Counted from the stretch's first letter, positions 25,227 to 34,826 are shown. The stretch is 43,428 nt of DNA from Phycisphaerales bacterium (GCA_022446885.1 JAKVBU010000020.1:17221-60648), one strand, 5' to 3'. The notes: a model not told the origin generated them from the letters alone. Translations and numbers: made by a program.

Positions 25227-27392
25227 ATGGAATCGGCATCCCAGCGACTCAAGAAGCACATAGGGCTCTTCGGAGTCTTCGCCATCGCGTTGGGCACGAC
25301 CATCTCCAGCGGGTTTTTCCTGCTTCCGGGCTTGGCCTTCGCCCAGGCAGGACCAGCGATCATTCTCTCCTACCTGCTGGCGGGCTTCGTGATGTTGCTG
25401 CCCGTGCTCTGCAAGGCGGAATTGACCACGGCCATGCCGCGAGCGGGCGGTGTCTACTTCTACCTCGACAGGGCTTTCGGCCCCATGGTGGGATCAATCG
25501 CAGGCATCAGTTCCTGGATCGCCCTCACCCTCAAGACATCATTTGCTCTGGTTGGATCAGGCTTCTATCTGGGCATCTTCCTCCAAGGCGCTCCAATGAA
25601 CGCCTTCTTCACTTGGTGCCACCAGTGGCATCTGATTGAGGTGCTTCCATCGGCTCCAGATGTAGTCCATGGCCCCACAGCACTGGCCATAGGCGTCATC
25701 GCTGTGTGCATCGCCTTGCTGTTTGGGCTCCTGAACATCATGGGGGCGGGCAAAGCGATTCGGCTACAGGCCATCCTCGTCATGTGCGTCGTGGCCCTGC
25801 TCACTTGGTTTGTGACGGCCGGCAGCGGAAATGTCGATCCAGCCCGATACACGGGCTTCTTCGACAAGGGCGCCAACACCATGATCTCCATGGTCGGCGT
25901 CGTACTGGTGTCATACATGGGCCTGACCAAGGTGGCGAGCATCGCCGAAGAGGTCAAGAATCCCGAACGCAATGTGCCACTGGGTGTCCTGCTGGCGCTG
26001 GCCACAGTCATCCTGCTCTACGTGGCCGGTCTTGCCGTGATGGTAGGCACCATTCCCGCATCCGAACTTGAAGTGTCCAAGACGCCCGCAGCCCAAGCAG
26101 CGCTGGTCTTTGGCGGCCCCGTTGGGCAGGTGGTCATTTCGATCGCGGCGATCGCGTCATTCCTGTCGGTTGCCAATGCCGGCATTCTCAGCGCCTCGCG
26201 CTACCCCTTCGCCATGGGACGCGATCACACCATGCCAGCCTTCTTCCGTGCCCTCGGCAGGTTTGGCACACCGACCCGGGCTGTGATCGCCACAGTCGCT
26301 CTGATCGTGCTTGAGGTACTGCTGCTCGATCCGCTGGTGATCGCAAAGTACGCCGGCACCATGAAACTGCTGCTCTTCAGCGGCGTGTGCATGGCCGTGA
26401 TCGTGATGCGTGAGAGCCGCATCGACTCCTACGACCCGGGCTTTCGGGTGCCGCTCTACCCGGTGCTGCCGCTGGCGGGCGTGGCTGTATGTGTCGCTGT
26501 CATCGTGATGCTCGGCTGGGTGCCAGTGCTCTTTGCACTGGGGCTCATCGCCGGATCGCTGCTGTGGTTCCACTGGTACGCAGCGCCGAGAGTTCGACGC
26601 ACCGGCGCCATACACCACGTGTTTGCACGGCTGGGCGAACGCCGCTTCGACCCGCTGGACATCGAGTTGCGGGGCATCATCAAGGAGAAAGGGCTACGGA
26701 AGGCCGACCCCTTCGAGGAAGTAGTCACCGAAGCCCATGTCATCGATCTGGCGCCCGGAGGCGGCTTCACGACCGCTGCGTCGCTGGCAGCTGCCGCGAT
26801 TGCCAAACGCCGCGGGCTCGATGCAGACACGCTGCAGCGGGAGTTCCTGGAAGGCACTCGCGTGGGCGCCACACCAGTTGCCGGTGGAGCCGCCCTCCCG
26901 CACACACGATCCGACGAACTGGCCACCCCGGAACTTGTCATCGTCCGCTGCAGTGGCGGCATGACCATTGAAGTTGGCGCTGCCGATCACTCGGTCCGAA
27001 GCCAACATGTTGACGCCATCTTCTTCCTCGTCTCACCCGAAGAAGACCCGGGCCTACATTTGCGGTTGCTGGCCAGCCTGGCCATCGCCGTAGAACAACC
27101 CGGGTTCCTTGAGCGATGGCGATCGGCAGATGGACCCGCCGAACTCAAGACCAGCCTGCTGCGTCATGAACGCAGCCTCGATGTGGTGCTGCAGATCGAC
27201 CGCCCAGGTGAAGCCTGGATCGGGCGGACCATCAGCGAACTCGACCTGCCCGACGACGTGATCGTGACACTGGTCGGACGGGCAGGCGAAGCGATCGTTC
27301 CCCGTGGATCCACAATGCTGCTTGAAGGCGACCGCGTGGTACTGCTGGGCGAACCCGAGGGCATTGACACGTTGCGATCAAGCCTGTCCTGA
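25227..27392 (+). CDS. APC-family amino acid permease fused to EIIA-like and TrkA-C-like domains
   Basis: A 721-residue protein. Residues 1-450 are an APC permease with about 12 hydrophobic segments. The first, LFGVFAIALGTTISSGFF, matches the substrate-contact G-[ST]-xx-[GS]-[ST]-G signature of the family. A cytoplasmic part follows. Residues about 485-635 resemble a PTS EIIA (fructose/Ntr) domain, with the phospho-acceptor-like His559 in GAALPHTRSDEL. Residues about 645-720 resemble TrkA-C, with EAWIGRTISELDLPDD and LLEGDRVVLLGE. The ATG at 25227 is preferred over an upstream GTG because it directly begins the permease. Import of an amino acid, possibly Phe or a branched-chain one, is inferred from the divergent paaN. 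Confidence 0.88.
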   Translation: MESASQRLKKHIGLFGVFAIALGTTISSGFFLLPGLAFAQAGPAIILSYLLAGFVMLLPVLCKAELTTAMPRAGGVYFYLDRAFGPMVGSIAGISSWIALTLKTSFALVGSGFYLGIFLQGAPMNAFFTWCHQWHLIEVLPSAPDVVHGPTALAIGVIAVCIALLFGLLNIMGAGKAIRLQAILVMCVVALLTWFVTAGSGNVDPARYTGFFDKGANTMISMVGVVLVSYMGLTKVASIAEEVKNPERNVPLGVLLALATVILLYVAGLAVMVGTIPASELEVSKTPAAQAALVFGGPVGQVVISIAAIASFLSVANAGILSASRYPFAMGRDHTMPAFFRALGRFGTPTRAVIATVALIVLEVLLLDPLVIAKYAGTMKLLLFSGVCMAVIVMRESRIDSYDPGFRVPLYPVLPLAGVAVCVAVIVMLGWVPVLFALGLIAGSLLWFHWYAAPRVRRTGAIHHVFARLGERRFDPLDIELRGIIKEKGLRKADPFEEVVTEAHVIDLAPGGGFTTAASLAAAAIAKRRGLDADTLQREFLEGTRVGATPVAGGAALPHTRSDELATPELVIVRCSGGMTIEVGAADHSVRSQHVDAIFFLVSPEEDPGLHLRLLASLAIAVEQPGFLERWRSADGPAELKTSLLRHERSLDVVLQIDRPGEAWIGRTISELDLPDDVIVTLVGRAGEAIVPRGSTMLLEGDRVVLLGEPEGIDTLRSSLS

Positions 27393-27422
27393 TCCCAACC
27401 ACCTCAACGTCTCCACGTCGGC

Positions 27423-27428
27423 TATGGT
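27423..27428 (+). promoter_or_regulatory. -10-like element (TATGGT) placed for a leaderless HdeD-like mRNA
   Basis: TATGGT ends 6 nt before the ATG at 27435, putting the predicted transcription start on the A of the start codon. No Shine-Dalgarno is present. Confidence 0.4.
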
Positions 27429-27434
27429 CCAAGC

Positions 27435-28007
27435 ATGAGCAACCACGCACGCCCCGCCAACTGGATCATTCTGCTCGACGGCATTTTGCTTTTGCTTCTG
27501 GGCATCGTGCTCGTGGGCACGAGCCTGCAGGAAGAAGCCTGGGTCGTTCAACTAGGTGGCGGGCTGCTCGTATTGGCCGGGCTGGGTGTGGGCGCCAAAC
27601 TCTGGATGACGCCGGGCCACGAGAAGGTCTCACCGGTGGCTTGGATCGGGTCACTGGCGCCGCTGGTACTGGGCGTCATCCTGCTCATCTGGCCGATGCA
27701 GGCGCTGGAGGCATTCGCCGTCACAGTCGGCATCGTGGTGATTCTCTGGGGCCTTGGATCCTGCGCCATGGCACTGTCGCGCAAGCCCGAGACAGGTTGG
27801 CAGTTGAGCCTGACGATCGGCATCGTGGCCCTTGGCGTGGGCATCTTCATGCTGGCCAAACCTGAGTGGGCCGCCTTCCTCGTGCTCGTCTTGCTGGGCA
27901 TCGACTTGATCGTGCGTGGAGCCGACCGCGTGGCACTTGGCCACACCATCCGCCGAGCCACCAAGGCGGCCACAGAGGGCCATCAGACTCCACCCCCAAC
28001 CGACTGA
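27435..28007 (+). CDS. HdeD/DUF308-family membrane protein
   Basis: A 190-residue protein with six hydrophobic segments in three pairs (for example WIILLDGILLLLLGIVLVG, WIGSLAPLVLGVILLIWP and LVLVLLGIDLIVRGADRVAL). The spacing and the repeated L-x-x-G-[IV]-x-[LIV] pattern match the HdeD/DUF308 membrane family, associated with acid or envelope stress in enterobacteria; the function here is unknown. A hydrophilic Lys/Thr/Pro tail follows. It lies 42 nt after the permease but has its own -10-like element, so it may be transcribed separately. It ends 72 nt before the next gene. Confidence 0.78.
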   Translation: MSNHARPANWIILLDGILLLLLGIVLVGTSLQEEAWVVQLGGGLLVLAGLGVGAKLWMTPGHEKVSPVAWIGSLAPLVLGVILLIWPMQALEAFAVTVGIVVILWGLGSCAMALSRKPETGWQLSLTIGIVALGVGIFMLAKPEWAAFLVLVLLGIDLIVRGADRVALGHTIRRATKAATEGHQTPPPTD

Positions 28008-28079
28008 TCGCTCCCCCCACGCCCTCAGAGCCCCTCGATAGCCGCACAAGCCCACCGGCCTGCACAAATCTCCTGATCC

Positions 28080-28796
28080 ATGCGAATGACATCCCTCGTG
28101 GTGACCATTGTCCGCATGCCCGTCAGCCTCAGGAGCCCGCCGATGCCCACGACCGTCATCGCCCGACCCCGCCTCACCAATGTCAACACCTGCCGGCGTT
28201 CCACCCACGCGGTGCTGGCCCGAATCGAACCCGCGTACACCCCGGATCGCGCCGCTGCACAGCGGCATGTTGACCTGGTAGACGCCCTCCACCGCGAGAC
28301 AGCACACCATCTGCGCCGAGTCAGCGAGCTCGCCGGGGCACTGGCTGCAGCCACCGGCGCCGACCCGGACACAATCGAGACCACACGCCTCGTAGGCCTG
28401 CTGCATGACATTGGCAAAGCCGCAATCGACCCGGCCCTGTTGGACGCCCCTCGACGCCTGACCATGGCCGAGCGCACAATCATCAACCGCCACGCCGAAC
28501 TGGGGGCCCGCATGCTCGATGGGGACGACACGCTGTCACACCTGCGTGAAGCGGTGGCCCGCCACCACGATCGCTGGGAAGACGGCGGCTGCGAGATCCC
28601 ATTGGCCGCTCGAATCGTCGCCGTCGTTGACGCTTGGGATGCGATGACCATGCCCCGCCCCTACGCCCCACCAATGGACCCATTCGACGCCCGACAGGAG
28701 CTGCGTCGTTGCGCCGGCACCCAGTTCGATCCCGAACTCGTGGGCATCTTCCTGGCCGTGGTAGCACCCGGACTCGCTCTGGCCCGCAGCGCCTGA
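28080..28796 (+). CDS. HD-GYP-like phosphohydrolase (GYP motif not conserved)
   Basis: A 238-residue protein. The HD motif LLHDIGK is followed by HAELGARML, then ARHHDRWEDGGCEIPLAARI, VDAWDAMTMPRPY and the closing AGTQFDPELVGIF. These are the HD-GYP landmarks, with metal-ligand His and Asp residues kept, but the loop normally reading HHExxDGxGYP is DRWEDGGCE. It may therefore hydrolyse cyclic-di-GMP or another nucleotide, or be inactive on it. There is no sensor domain, only about 70 basic N-terminal residues. The start is uncertain; ATG 28143 is a shorter choice. Confidence 0.75.
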   Translation: MRMTSLVVTIVRMPVSLRSPPMPTTVIARPRLTNVNTCRRSTHAVLARIEPAYTPDRAAAQRHVDLVDALHRETAHHLRRVSELAGALAAATGADPDTIETTRLVGLLHDIGKAAIDPALLDAPRRLTMAERTIINRHAELGARMLDGDDTLSHLREAVARHHDRWEDGGCEIPLAARIVAVVDAWDAMTMPRPYAPPMDPFDARQELRRCAGTQFDPELVGIFLAVVAPGLALARSA

Positions 28797-28826
28797 GCAA
28801 TCGCCGTGTAGACTGCCCCGCGAAGG

Positions 28827-29054
28827 ATGGCAGTCATGAGCGACAACCCCAGCGGCTCCGAAACGTGCACCCGATGCTGCAGCAAAGCCTGCGTGCTGCG
28901 AGTTATCACCTGGCTGAGCCTGCTGGTGACCATCGCGGCGTGGATGGTCAACGCACTTGCCGCGTCCGCTGCACTGGCTTCCACGACCTTCGTGATTGGA
29001 ATCATCGCGGGGGCCCTCTTTCTGCTGTTCTTCGCAGCCCAACTCATGGGTTGA
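28827..29054 (+). CDS. Small double-spanning membrane protein with Cys-rich N-terminus
   Basis: A 75-residue protein (72 if begun at the second ATG, 28836). The N-terminus carries CTRCCSKAC, four cysteines within nine residues. Two hydrophobic helices follow (about residues 27-47 and 53-73, such as VIGIIAGALFLLFFAAQLMG). A -10-like TAGACT lies 12 nt before the first ATG. The Cys cluster could bind a metal or be lipid-modified, but the arrangement does not match a classical lipobox. No homologue is recognised. It ends 16 nt before the tRNA. Confidence 0.6.
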   Translation: MAVMSDNPSGSETCTRCCSKACVLRVITWLSLLVTIAAWMVNALAASAALASTTFVIGIIAGALFLLFFAAQLMG

Positions 29055-29070
29055 TGATCGAATCCACCAG

Positions 29071-29144
29071 GCCCCGGTAGCTCAGTTGGACAGAGCACGG
29101 CTTTCCTAAAGCTGAGGTCGCAGGTTCGAGCCCTGCCCGGGGTG
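29071..29144 (+). tRNA. tRNA-Arg (anticodon CCT)
   Basis: A full cloverleaf is seen: acceptor GCCCCGG with CCGGGGT (a G-U at the first pair), D arm GCTC/GAGC, anticodon stem CGGCT/AGCTG with loop TTCCTAA, T arm GCAGG TTCGAGC CCTGC. The anticodon CCT reads the AGG codon. The discriminator is G and the 3' CCA is not encoded, so it must be added. The length is 74 nt. Confidence 0.95.
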
Positions 29145-29202
29145 CATTTTCAATCCAGTACCTCCCCGTGGCGATCGACTCGCGGCCGCCATGGGCCTTG
29201 GG

Positions 29203-29208
29203 TATCGT
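29203..29208 (+). promoter_or_regulatory. -10-like element (TATCGT) placed for a leaderless nitrilase-family mRNA
   Basis: TATCGT ends 6 nt before the ATG at 29215. The predicted transcription start falls on the start codon and no Shine-Dalgarno is visible. Confidence 0.4.
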
Positions 29209-29214
29209 CTGCAC

Positions 29215-30045
29215 ATGCCCACCATCGCACTGCTGCGGGATGTTTTTCCGACGCCAGATTGTGAGCCGGCACTGACGGCCAGACTGTCTCAGGCAGCCCA
29301 ATTGGGCGCAGACCTTGTCTGCCTTCCGGAGGTGCCCAGCCTGCCTTGGGCCCCCTGCTCCAAGACCCCAGACCCGACCCACGCCGAACCCATCGGCGGC
29401 CCACGGTGCACCATGCAAGCCAACGCCGCACGAGCCGCAGGCATCGCCCTCGTCGGCGGAGGCATCTGCACCGACGATGCAGGCACTCGGTTCAACACCG
29501 CCCTGTGCTTTGACGCCTCCGGTGAGCTGCAGATGACCTACCGCAAGGTGCACATTCCCGACGAAGAGGGATTCTGGGAGGCCGATCACTACGAAGCCGG
29601 GCAAGATCCACCCATGCCGTGCGTTCTTGCTGGCATGCGAGTTGGCGTCCAAATCTGCTCCGACAACAACCGCCCATTCGGCTGCCAGCATCTGGCCGCC
29701 CACGGCTGTGAAGTCATCCTGAACCCCAGAGCCACAGAAGCTGGCACCCTCGACACCTGGACAACCACGTGGCGAGCCAACGCCCTGACCACCGGATGCT
29801 GGATCCTGAGCGTCAATCGCCCCCACCCCGAAGGCGGCACACCTATCGGAGGCCCCAGCGTGGCCGTCTCACCCAGGGGCGAAATCACCCTCAACAGCGA
29901 AGATGCCCTGACACTGGTCGAAATCGACCTCGACGCCGTCGCCGGTGCCCGCAATGACTATCCGGGGTATCTGGCCCGTCCGACCGATATCTATGCAAAG
30001 GCCTGGGCTGCAACCCCACCACAACGCGCCTGGCCAGACGCCTAA
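29215..30045 (+). CDS. Carbon-nitrogen hydrolase (nitrilase superfamily)
   Basis: A 276-residue single-domain enzyme. The Glu-Lys-Cys triad is visible: Glu in LVCLPEVPSL, Lys in MTYRKVHIPDE and Cys in VGVQICSDNNRPF. The local pattern GFWEADHYEAGQ and the ILNPRATE segment fit an amidase-type member such as N-carbamoylputrescine or omega-amidase. The exact substrate is not readable. The ATG at 29215 is preferred over 29191 because the family N-terminus (MPTIALLRDV) begins there and a -10-like element directly precedes it. It ends before a low-complexity stretch with repeated TCAGCCCCC that leads into the next gene. Confidence 0.85.
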   Translation: MPTIALLRDVFPTPDCEPALTARLSQAAQLGADLVCLPEVPSLPWAPCSKTPDPTHAEPIGGPRCTMQANAARAAGIALVGGGICTDDAGTRFNTALCFDASGELQMTYRKVHIPDEEGFWEADHYEAGQDPPMPCVLAGMRVGVQICSDNNRPFGCQHLAAHGCEVILNPRATEAGTLDTWTTTWRANALTTGCWILSVNRPHPEGGTPIGGPSVAVSPRGEITLNSEDALTLVEIDLDAVAGARNDYPGYLARPTDIYAKAWAATPPQRAWPDA

Positions 30046-30118
30046 CCCCCCTCAGCCCCCTCAGCCCCCTCCTCCTGATCCCCAGCCTCCGATTGACCCC
30101 AACGCCCCGAGCCCGACC

Positions 30119-31690
30119 ATGACCAATCTTGCACAACGCATCGAACGCCTCGAAGCCGCAAACGCCCGCAGCCGACGCCGACTGGCGCTGGCCCTGCCCG
30201 CCACCTTCCTGAGCGGCGCTGGCCTTGCAGTGCTGATGGGGGCGTCAGTGACGGCGACCGACCACGTCCGTACGAAGCAGGTGGACATCATCGACGACGA
30301 CGGCCGCACGGTGCTTGCTCTGAAGGCCGATGCACGAGGGGGTCGACTGGATCTCTGGTCTTCTGAAGGCCACAATCTCATGCGTCTTGGCGGCAATGAC
30401 CACGGCGGCGACGTCGCCTTGTGGTCACGAAACGGAACGACCTCGGCTGGTTTCTGGGCGACTGATTCCGGAGGGGCGCTTGCCCTGTGGAATCCTCAAG
30501 GCGATCGACTGGCCCACGTGAGCGATTCGGGCGCAACATTCCACCGAACCCTGAGGGTGGACCAGCACACCGGTGACTCTGGCCTCACTCTGAGCGCAAC
30601 GGATGCATCCATCTCCGGCGGCACGGGCACCGACGCCTTCACGCTGGGGTCGGGCGCCTTGACAATCGGTGACGACAAGATGGTCATGCTCACCAATGGA
30701 AAACTCGTCTTCAATGGCGAGACCAGACAGGCCTCGTTCAGCCCGGCGGGCATCGGCACCGGCACTGGCGCAATCCGCTTTGCCGATGGTGGTTTCAGCA
30801 TGGAATCGGGGCGATCCCGCCTGCTTGTGCACGATCAGCGACTTCGCTTCGAACACGCCGATGCCACGCTGCTGCAGAGCGAGGCGATGGACGGACACAT
30901 CGCCCTGCAAGTGGGCGGTTCCACCAGCGCCATCCGGCTTGAGACGACGCCTCAAGAAGCATCGATGAGCGCCGTCGTAGATGGCCACGGGGTTGCTGCC
31001 ATGCGAGTCGATGATGGTGGCGCCCACACCAGCCTGCATGGCGACGATCAGGTGGTGACACTGGCCGCCCGTTCCAATACCCCGCTGCTGGGAACCGATG
31101 ACGGCGGACTGACGATGCACGCATCGAAGGGCGCCGGCGCCATCGAATTGGGACAGGGCGAAGCCGGTCGCATCAGATTGGTGGCAGGTACCGATGGATC
31201 GGTACCGGCCATTGAGTTGCTTGATGCGGCAGGCCTGCGAGCAGCAGCCATGTCAATGGAGGCCGCAGGCAGCGGCGCCATCATCGCCGGACACGGCGGC
31301 ACGCCCACCGCGATCATCCGTGGTCGCAGTGGCGGCGGCCGCCTTGACCTGCGAGGCGAACTGGGCACCGTGCTCATGCGAGCTGGCAACGGACCGATGG
31401 CCGCCGTGCTGGGCCCCAACGGACACACACAGGCGATGCTCGCTGGCACTGGAGCCGGCGGCGTGCTGAACCTCATGGACATCAACGGCATGCCCGTCGT
31501 GCTCACTGGCGCCAGCGCCGAGGGTCGCGGTGGCGCCGCAGCCTTCCGCAATGGTGAAGGTGCGACGGTCGTGCGTGCTGGCTCAGGCCCGGGTGAACGC
31601 GGACAAGTGCAGGTCGTCAACCCGGCCGATCAACGATCTTCAACGCTGGCGCCCCCCGTGGCCCCAGTCGTGAACGCCGGCGCTCGCTGA
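30119..31690 (+). CDS. Membrane-anchored Gly-rich beta-repeat protein of unknown function
   Basis: A 523-residue protein. An N-terminal helix (LAQRIERLEAANARSRRRL) and one membrane segment (about residues 22-42, LALPATFLSGAGLAVLMG) are followed by many short repeats of the form GG-x-L-x-L-W-x-x-x-G or G-x-x-x-A-x-L-x-A. Examples are GGRLDLWSSEGHN, GGALALWNPQGDR and GGRLDLRGELGTV. Short Gly-turn strands every 15-25 residues suggest an elongated beta-solenoid outside the cytoplasm. It ends in a Pro/Val tail. I do not recognise a named family. The frame is open upstream into the nitrilase gene, but that part is Pro-rich low complexity, so this ATG is the better start. It is convergent with glpD, 13 bp apart. 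Confidence 0.7.
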   Translation: MTNLAQRIERLEAANARSRRRLALALPATFLSGAGLAVLMGASVTATDHVRTKQVDIIDDDGRTVLALKADARGGRLDLWSSEGHNLMRLGGNDHGGDVALWSRNGTTSAGFWATDSGGALALWNPQGDRLAHVSDSGATFHRTLRVDQHTGDSGLTLSATDASISGGTGTDAFTLGSGALTIGDDKMVMLTNGKLVFNGETRQASFSPAGIGTGTGAIRFADGGFSMESGRSRLLVHDQRLRFEHADATLLQSEAMDGHIALQVGGSTSAIRLETTPQEASMSAVVDGHGVAAMRVDDGGAHTSLHGDDQVVTLAARSNTPLLGTDDGGLTMHASKGAGAIELGQGEAGRIRLVAGTDGSVPAIELLDAAGLRAAAMSMEAAGSGAIIAGHGGTPTAIIRGRSGGGRLDLRGELGTVLMRAGNGPMAAVLGPNGHTQAMLAGTGAGGVLNLMDINGMPVVLTGASAEGRGGAAAFRNGEGATVVRAGSGPGERGQVQVVNPADQRSSTLAPPVAPVVNAGAR

Positions 31691-31703
31691 GGCCACACGG
31701 CGC

Positions 31704-33275
31704 TCAATCGTCGAGCACATAGCCCGCCGCAAGTGCCTCATAGGACGCTGTTTGAGCGGCGCACCAAGCCTCATCACGCCCGAGCTCGGCCGCAATGAGA
31801 TCGGCCACCTGCCGTGCACATCGAGCCGACGCATGGGCATCCAGCAGCAGCGCCCGCATGCGGCGAGCAAGCACATCCTCGACAGTACGAGCGTGCTCAT
31901 GCCGCACAGCATGCACGACCAGCCCACGCGGATAGGGCAGGCCCTCATCGAGCAGCTCGTTCCCACGCTCCACTTCAGCGCAGATGGCCTCCACTTCATC
32001 CAGATCGGTGCCATAGAAGTGACGCCAGTCGTCTAGACGAGCGGTCGAGTCTTCCACTGCCATCCAGCCTCGCAGCTTGAGATCGGCTGTGACGCAAGGG
32101 CGATGATCGAGTGCCGCCACGTCGATGGCGTGATCGATCGTGTCCATCGCCATCTTGCGATAGGTGGTCCACTTCCCCCCCACCACCGTCACAAGCCCGG
32201 ATGGATCGACGATCACCTCGTGCTCGCGTGAGATCTTCTTGGTCTGCGTACCGGGCTTTCGCACCAACGGTCGCAATCCGGCAAACACGCTGAGTACATC
32301 ACCTCGCCCCGGATCGCGGTCGAGGTAGCGAGCAGCGTTGCGCAGAATGAACTCGACTTCTTCATCTGTAGCCCGTGGTTCAAGACACGGCTCGGGGGCA
32401 TGGGCATCAGTTGTGCCCACCAGACAACGCCCGTGCCAGGGGATCACGAACAAGATCCGCCCATCGTCGGTGTGAGGCACCATGATCGCTGTATCGCCAC
32501 GAAGGAAGGACGCATCGAGCACCAGATGCACGCCCCGGCTGGGCTCGACGATCGACTCCACCGCATCGTCATCCATGCGCCGGATGTCATTTGAAAACAC
32601 ACCGGTCGCATTGACCACCGCCGAGGCCGACACCTGAACCTCTTGGCCCGTCTCTTCATCACGGAAGGTCAAACCACACACATGGCCGTCAGCATCATGC
32701 GTCAGGCCTGTGACAGTGGCATGATTGAGTACAGCAGCGCCGTGATCCTGAGCCGTACGCATGAGCGTGACGCACATACGGGCATCATCGAATTGCCCAT
32801 CGTGATACTCCACGCCCCCGTCGAGGCCGCTGGGCTCAAGATTGGGAATCGCCTCAAGCGTCTTGTCATGGCCCAAAATCCTCGATGGCGCCAGGTTCAA
32901 TCGCCCAGCCAGCAAGTCATAGAGCTTCAGACCGATGCCGTAGAAGGGCCCCTCCCACCACTTGTACCGGGGCACGATGAACGCCAGATTGCGAACCAAG
33001 TGCGGGGCATTGGCGGCCATGATGCCACGCTCATGCAGCGCCTCACGCACCAGCGAGATGTTGCCCTGCTGCAGATAACGAACGCCTCCGTGCACCAACT
33101 TGGTCGATCGGGAACTCGTGGCCTTGGCCCAGTCCACCTGCTCCAGCAGCAGCGTTCGGCAGCCTCTGGATGCGGCATCGACAGCGCAGCCCAAGCCCGT
33201 GGCCCCACCCCCGATGATCACGATGTCCCAAGGCTCACCGGATGATGCCGCAGCCAGATGATTCTCTCGTCGCAT
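31704..33275 (-). CDS. glpD: Aerobic glycerol-3-phosphate dehydrogenase
   Basis: A 523-residue FAD enzyme. The dinucleotide motif IVIIGGGATGLGCAVDAASRG is near the N-terminus. The GlpD-specific block ATSSRSTKLVHGGVRYLQQG is followed later by GVFSNDIRRMDDD, LVGTTDAH and SVFAGLRPLV. The C-terminal helical domain carries EARCARQVADL-like patterns (ASARCARQVADLIAAELG). It oxidises glycerol-3-phosphate to dihydroxyacetone phosphate, passing electrons to quinone at the membrane. The ATG at 33275 overlaps the glpK stop (TGATG), so the two are translationally coupled. Length and motif order are as expected for the family. Confidence 0.95.
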   Translation of the reverse strand: MRRENHLAAASSGEPWDIVIIGGGATGLGCAVDAASRGCRTLLLEQVDWAKATSSRSTKLVHGGVRYLQQGNISLVREALHERGIMAANAPHLVRNLAFIVPRYKWWEGPFYGIGLKLYDLLAGRLNLAPSRILGHDKTLEAIPNLEPSGLDGGVEYHDGQFDDARMCVTLMRTAQDHGAAVLNHATVTGLTHDADGHVCGLTFRDEETGQEVQVSASAVVNATGVFSNDIRRMDDDAVESIVEPSRGVHLVLDASFLRGDTAIMVPHTDDGRILFVIPWHGRCLVGTTDAHAPEPCLEPRATDEEVEFILRNAARYLDRDPGRGDVLSVFAGLRPLVRKPGTQTKKISREHEVIVDPSGLVTVVGGKWTTYRKMAMDTIDHAIDVAALDHRPCVTADLKLRGWMAVEDSTARLDDWRHFYGTDLDEVEAICAEVERGNELLDEGLPYPRGLVVHAVRHEHARTVEDVLARRMRALLLDAHASARCARQVADLIAAELGRDEAWCAAQTASYEALAAGYVLDD

Positions 33276-34759
33276 CAGTCTTCCTCCAACGTCCGAGCCC
33301 TGTGCACAGCCCGCCTCCAACGCTTCAGCGCAGTATCCACCCGCTCACGATCTTGAGCAGGTTCGAACTCGTGCTCGATACTGACATGTTGCCCAATGTC
33401 CGCCGGGCTGTCGAACACACCCGCCGCAATCGCAGCCGCAGAGGCTGCCCCGAACGCGGTCGTCTCAAGCATGGCCGGGCGAAACACCTTCGTACCGAGC
33501 ACATCGGCCTGCATCTGCATGAGCAGATCACTGGCCGAAGCGCCGCCATCAACACGAAGCCCTCTCCGCTCGATGCCCGCGTCGGCCTCCATCGCCTCAA
33601 GCAAGTCATGCACGCTGCAAGCCACGCCCTCCAAGGCCGCTCGAGCGATGTGAGCATCCGTCGTGCCCCGAGTCATTCCCAACAAGGCACCGCGGGCGCC
33701 GGAGTTCCAGTGCGGCGCCCCAAGACCCACGAAAGCAGGCACCAAAACGACACCGCCGGTGTCAGGCACGCTTGCGGCCAGTTCATTTACGGCCTGAGCA
33801 GAGTCGATGATGCCCAGACCATCACGCAGCCACTGCACCGTCGCCCCACCCATGAAGACGCTTCCCTCCAGCGCGTAGCACACCTGCCCCTGAGCAGCCT
33901 GCCAGGCCACCGTGGTCAGCAGTCCGTTTTGAGAGTGCACAATCTTCTCGCCCGTGTTGAGCAGCAGAAAGCACCCGGTGCCGTAGGTCGTCTTGGCCTG
34001 CCCACCCTGCACAGCCCCTTGCCCCAGCAGCGCCGCTTGCTGATCACCAATCATGCCCCTGATCGCGATGCCCTCAAGGCCCTCGACGCTCGCTGTTGCG
34101 ATGTCGCCCCAGCAGGGCACGACCTGCGGGAGCATCGCAGCTGGAACACCGAATCGCTCCAAGAGTGTCTCATCCCAAGCCATCTGCTCGATGTTGAAAA
34201 GCAGGGTCCGCGACGCATTGCTGGCGTCAGTCGCATGCACGCCTCCCCCTGTCAAGCAGAACAGCAGCCAGCACTCAATCGTGCCCATGGCTAACTGCCC
34301 GGCCTCGGCCGCAGCCCTCGCGCCGGGCACATGCTCAAGCAGCCAATGCAACTTCGAAGCTGAAAAGTAGGGATCCGCCCGTAGACCCGTGCGGGCATTC
34401 AGGTCAGTTTCGTCCTGCCCAATCCTCGCCATGAAGTCCGCAGTACGCCGGTCCTGCCAGACGATCGCCCGGTGGATGGGCTCGCCCGTAGCGCGGTCCC
34501 AAATGACTACCGTCTCCCGCTGATTCGTAATGCCGAGGCCGGCGACGTCTGCGGCCACGATGCCCGCCTGGGCAATGGCCTGCCGGGCCACATCAAACTG
34601 CCGGTCACGAATCTCAATCGCGTCGTGCTCCACCCAGCCAGGCTGAGGAAAATGCTGCTCGATGGGCTGCTGGGCCAACCCGCAAATGCGGGCGTTTTCG
34701 TCAAACACGATGGCCCGGCAACTGGTCGTACCCTCATCAAGCGCAAGCAGATAGGCCAT
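33275..34759 (-). CDS. glpK: Glycerol kinase
   Basis: A 494-residue FGGY-family kinase, normal length for GlpK. The N-terminal phosphate-1 motif reads [12 protein letters not shown] (usual DQGTTSSR), followed by [14 protein letters not shown] and the block [20 protein letters not shown]. Later come [23 protein letters not shown] and [14 protein letters not shown], all typical of glycerol kinases. It phosphorylates glycerol in the cytoplasm and feeds the product to GlpD. The start at 34759 has GGGAGG at proper spacing. No glycerol facilitator (glpF) is seen beside it. The Cys in place of Ser in the first motif is a minor oddity. Confidence 0.95.
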   Translation of the reverse strand: MAYLLALDEGTTSCRAIVFDENARICGLAQQPIEQHFPQPGWVEHDAIEIRDRQFDVARQAIAQAGIVAADVAGLGITNQRETVVIWDRATGEPIHRAIVWQDRRTADFMARIGQDETDLNARTGLRADPYFSASKLHWLLEHVPGARAAAEAGQLAMGTIECWLLFCLTGGGVHATDASNASRTLLFNIEQMAWDETLLERFGVPAAMLPQVVPCWGDIATASVEGLEGIAIRGMIGDQQAALLGQGAVQGGQAKTTYGTGCFLLLNTGEKIVHSQNGLLTTVAWQAAQGQVCYALEGSVFMGGATVQWLRDGLGIIDSAQAVNELAASVPDTGGVVLVPAFVGLGAPHWNSGARGALLGMTRGTTDAHIARAALEGVACSVHDLLEAMEADAGIERRGLRVDGGASASDLLMQMQADVLGTKVFRPAMLETTAFGAASAAAIAAGVFDSPADIGQHVSIEHEFEPAQDRERVDTALKRWRRAVHRARTLEED

Positions 34760-34826
34760 CGGCACCTCCCTGAGGCCATGCTGGCATGAACCCGCCTCAA
34801 CTGGCAAGCGACACGATCATGGGACT

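Noticed and set aside
33242-34294. Forward open frame (350 codons) opposite glpK
   Set aside because: Antisense shadow of glpK; the glycerol kinase motifs are clear on the reverse strand.
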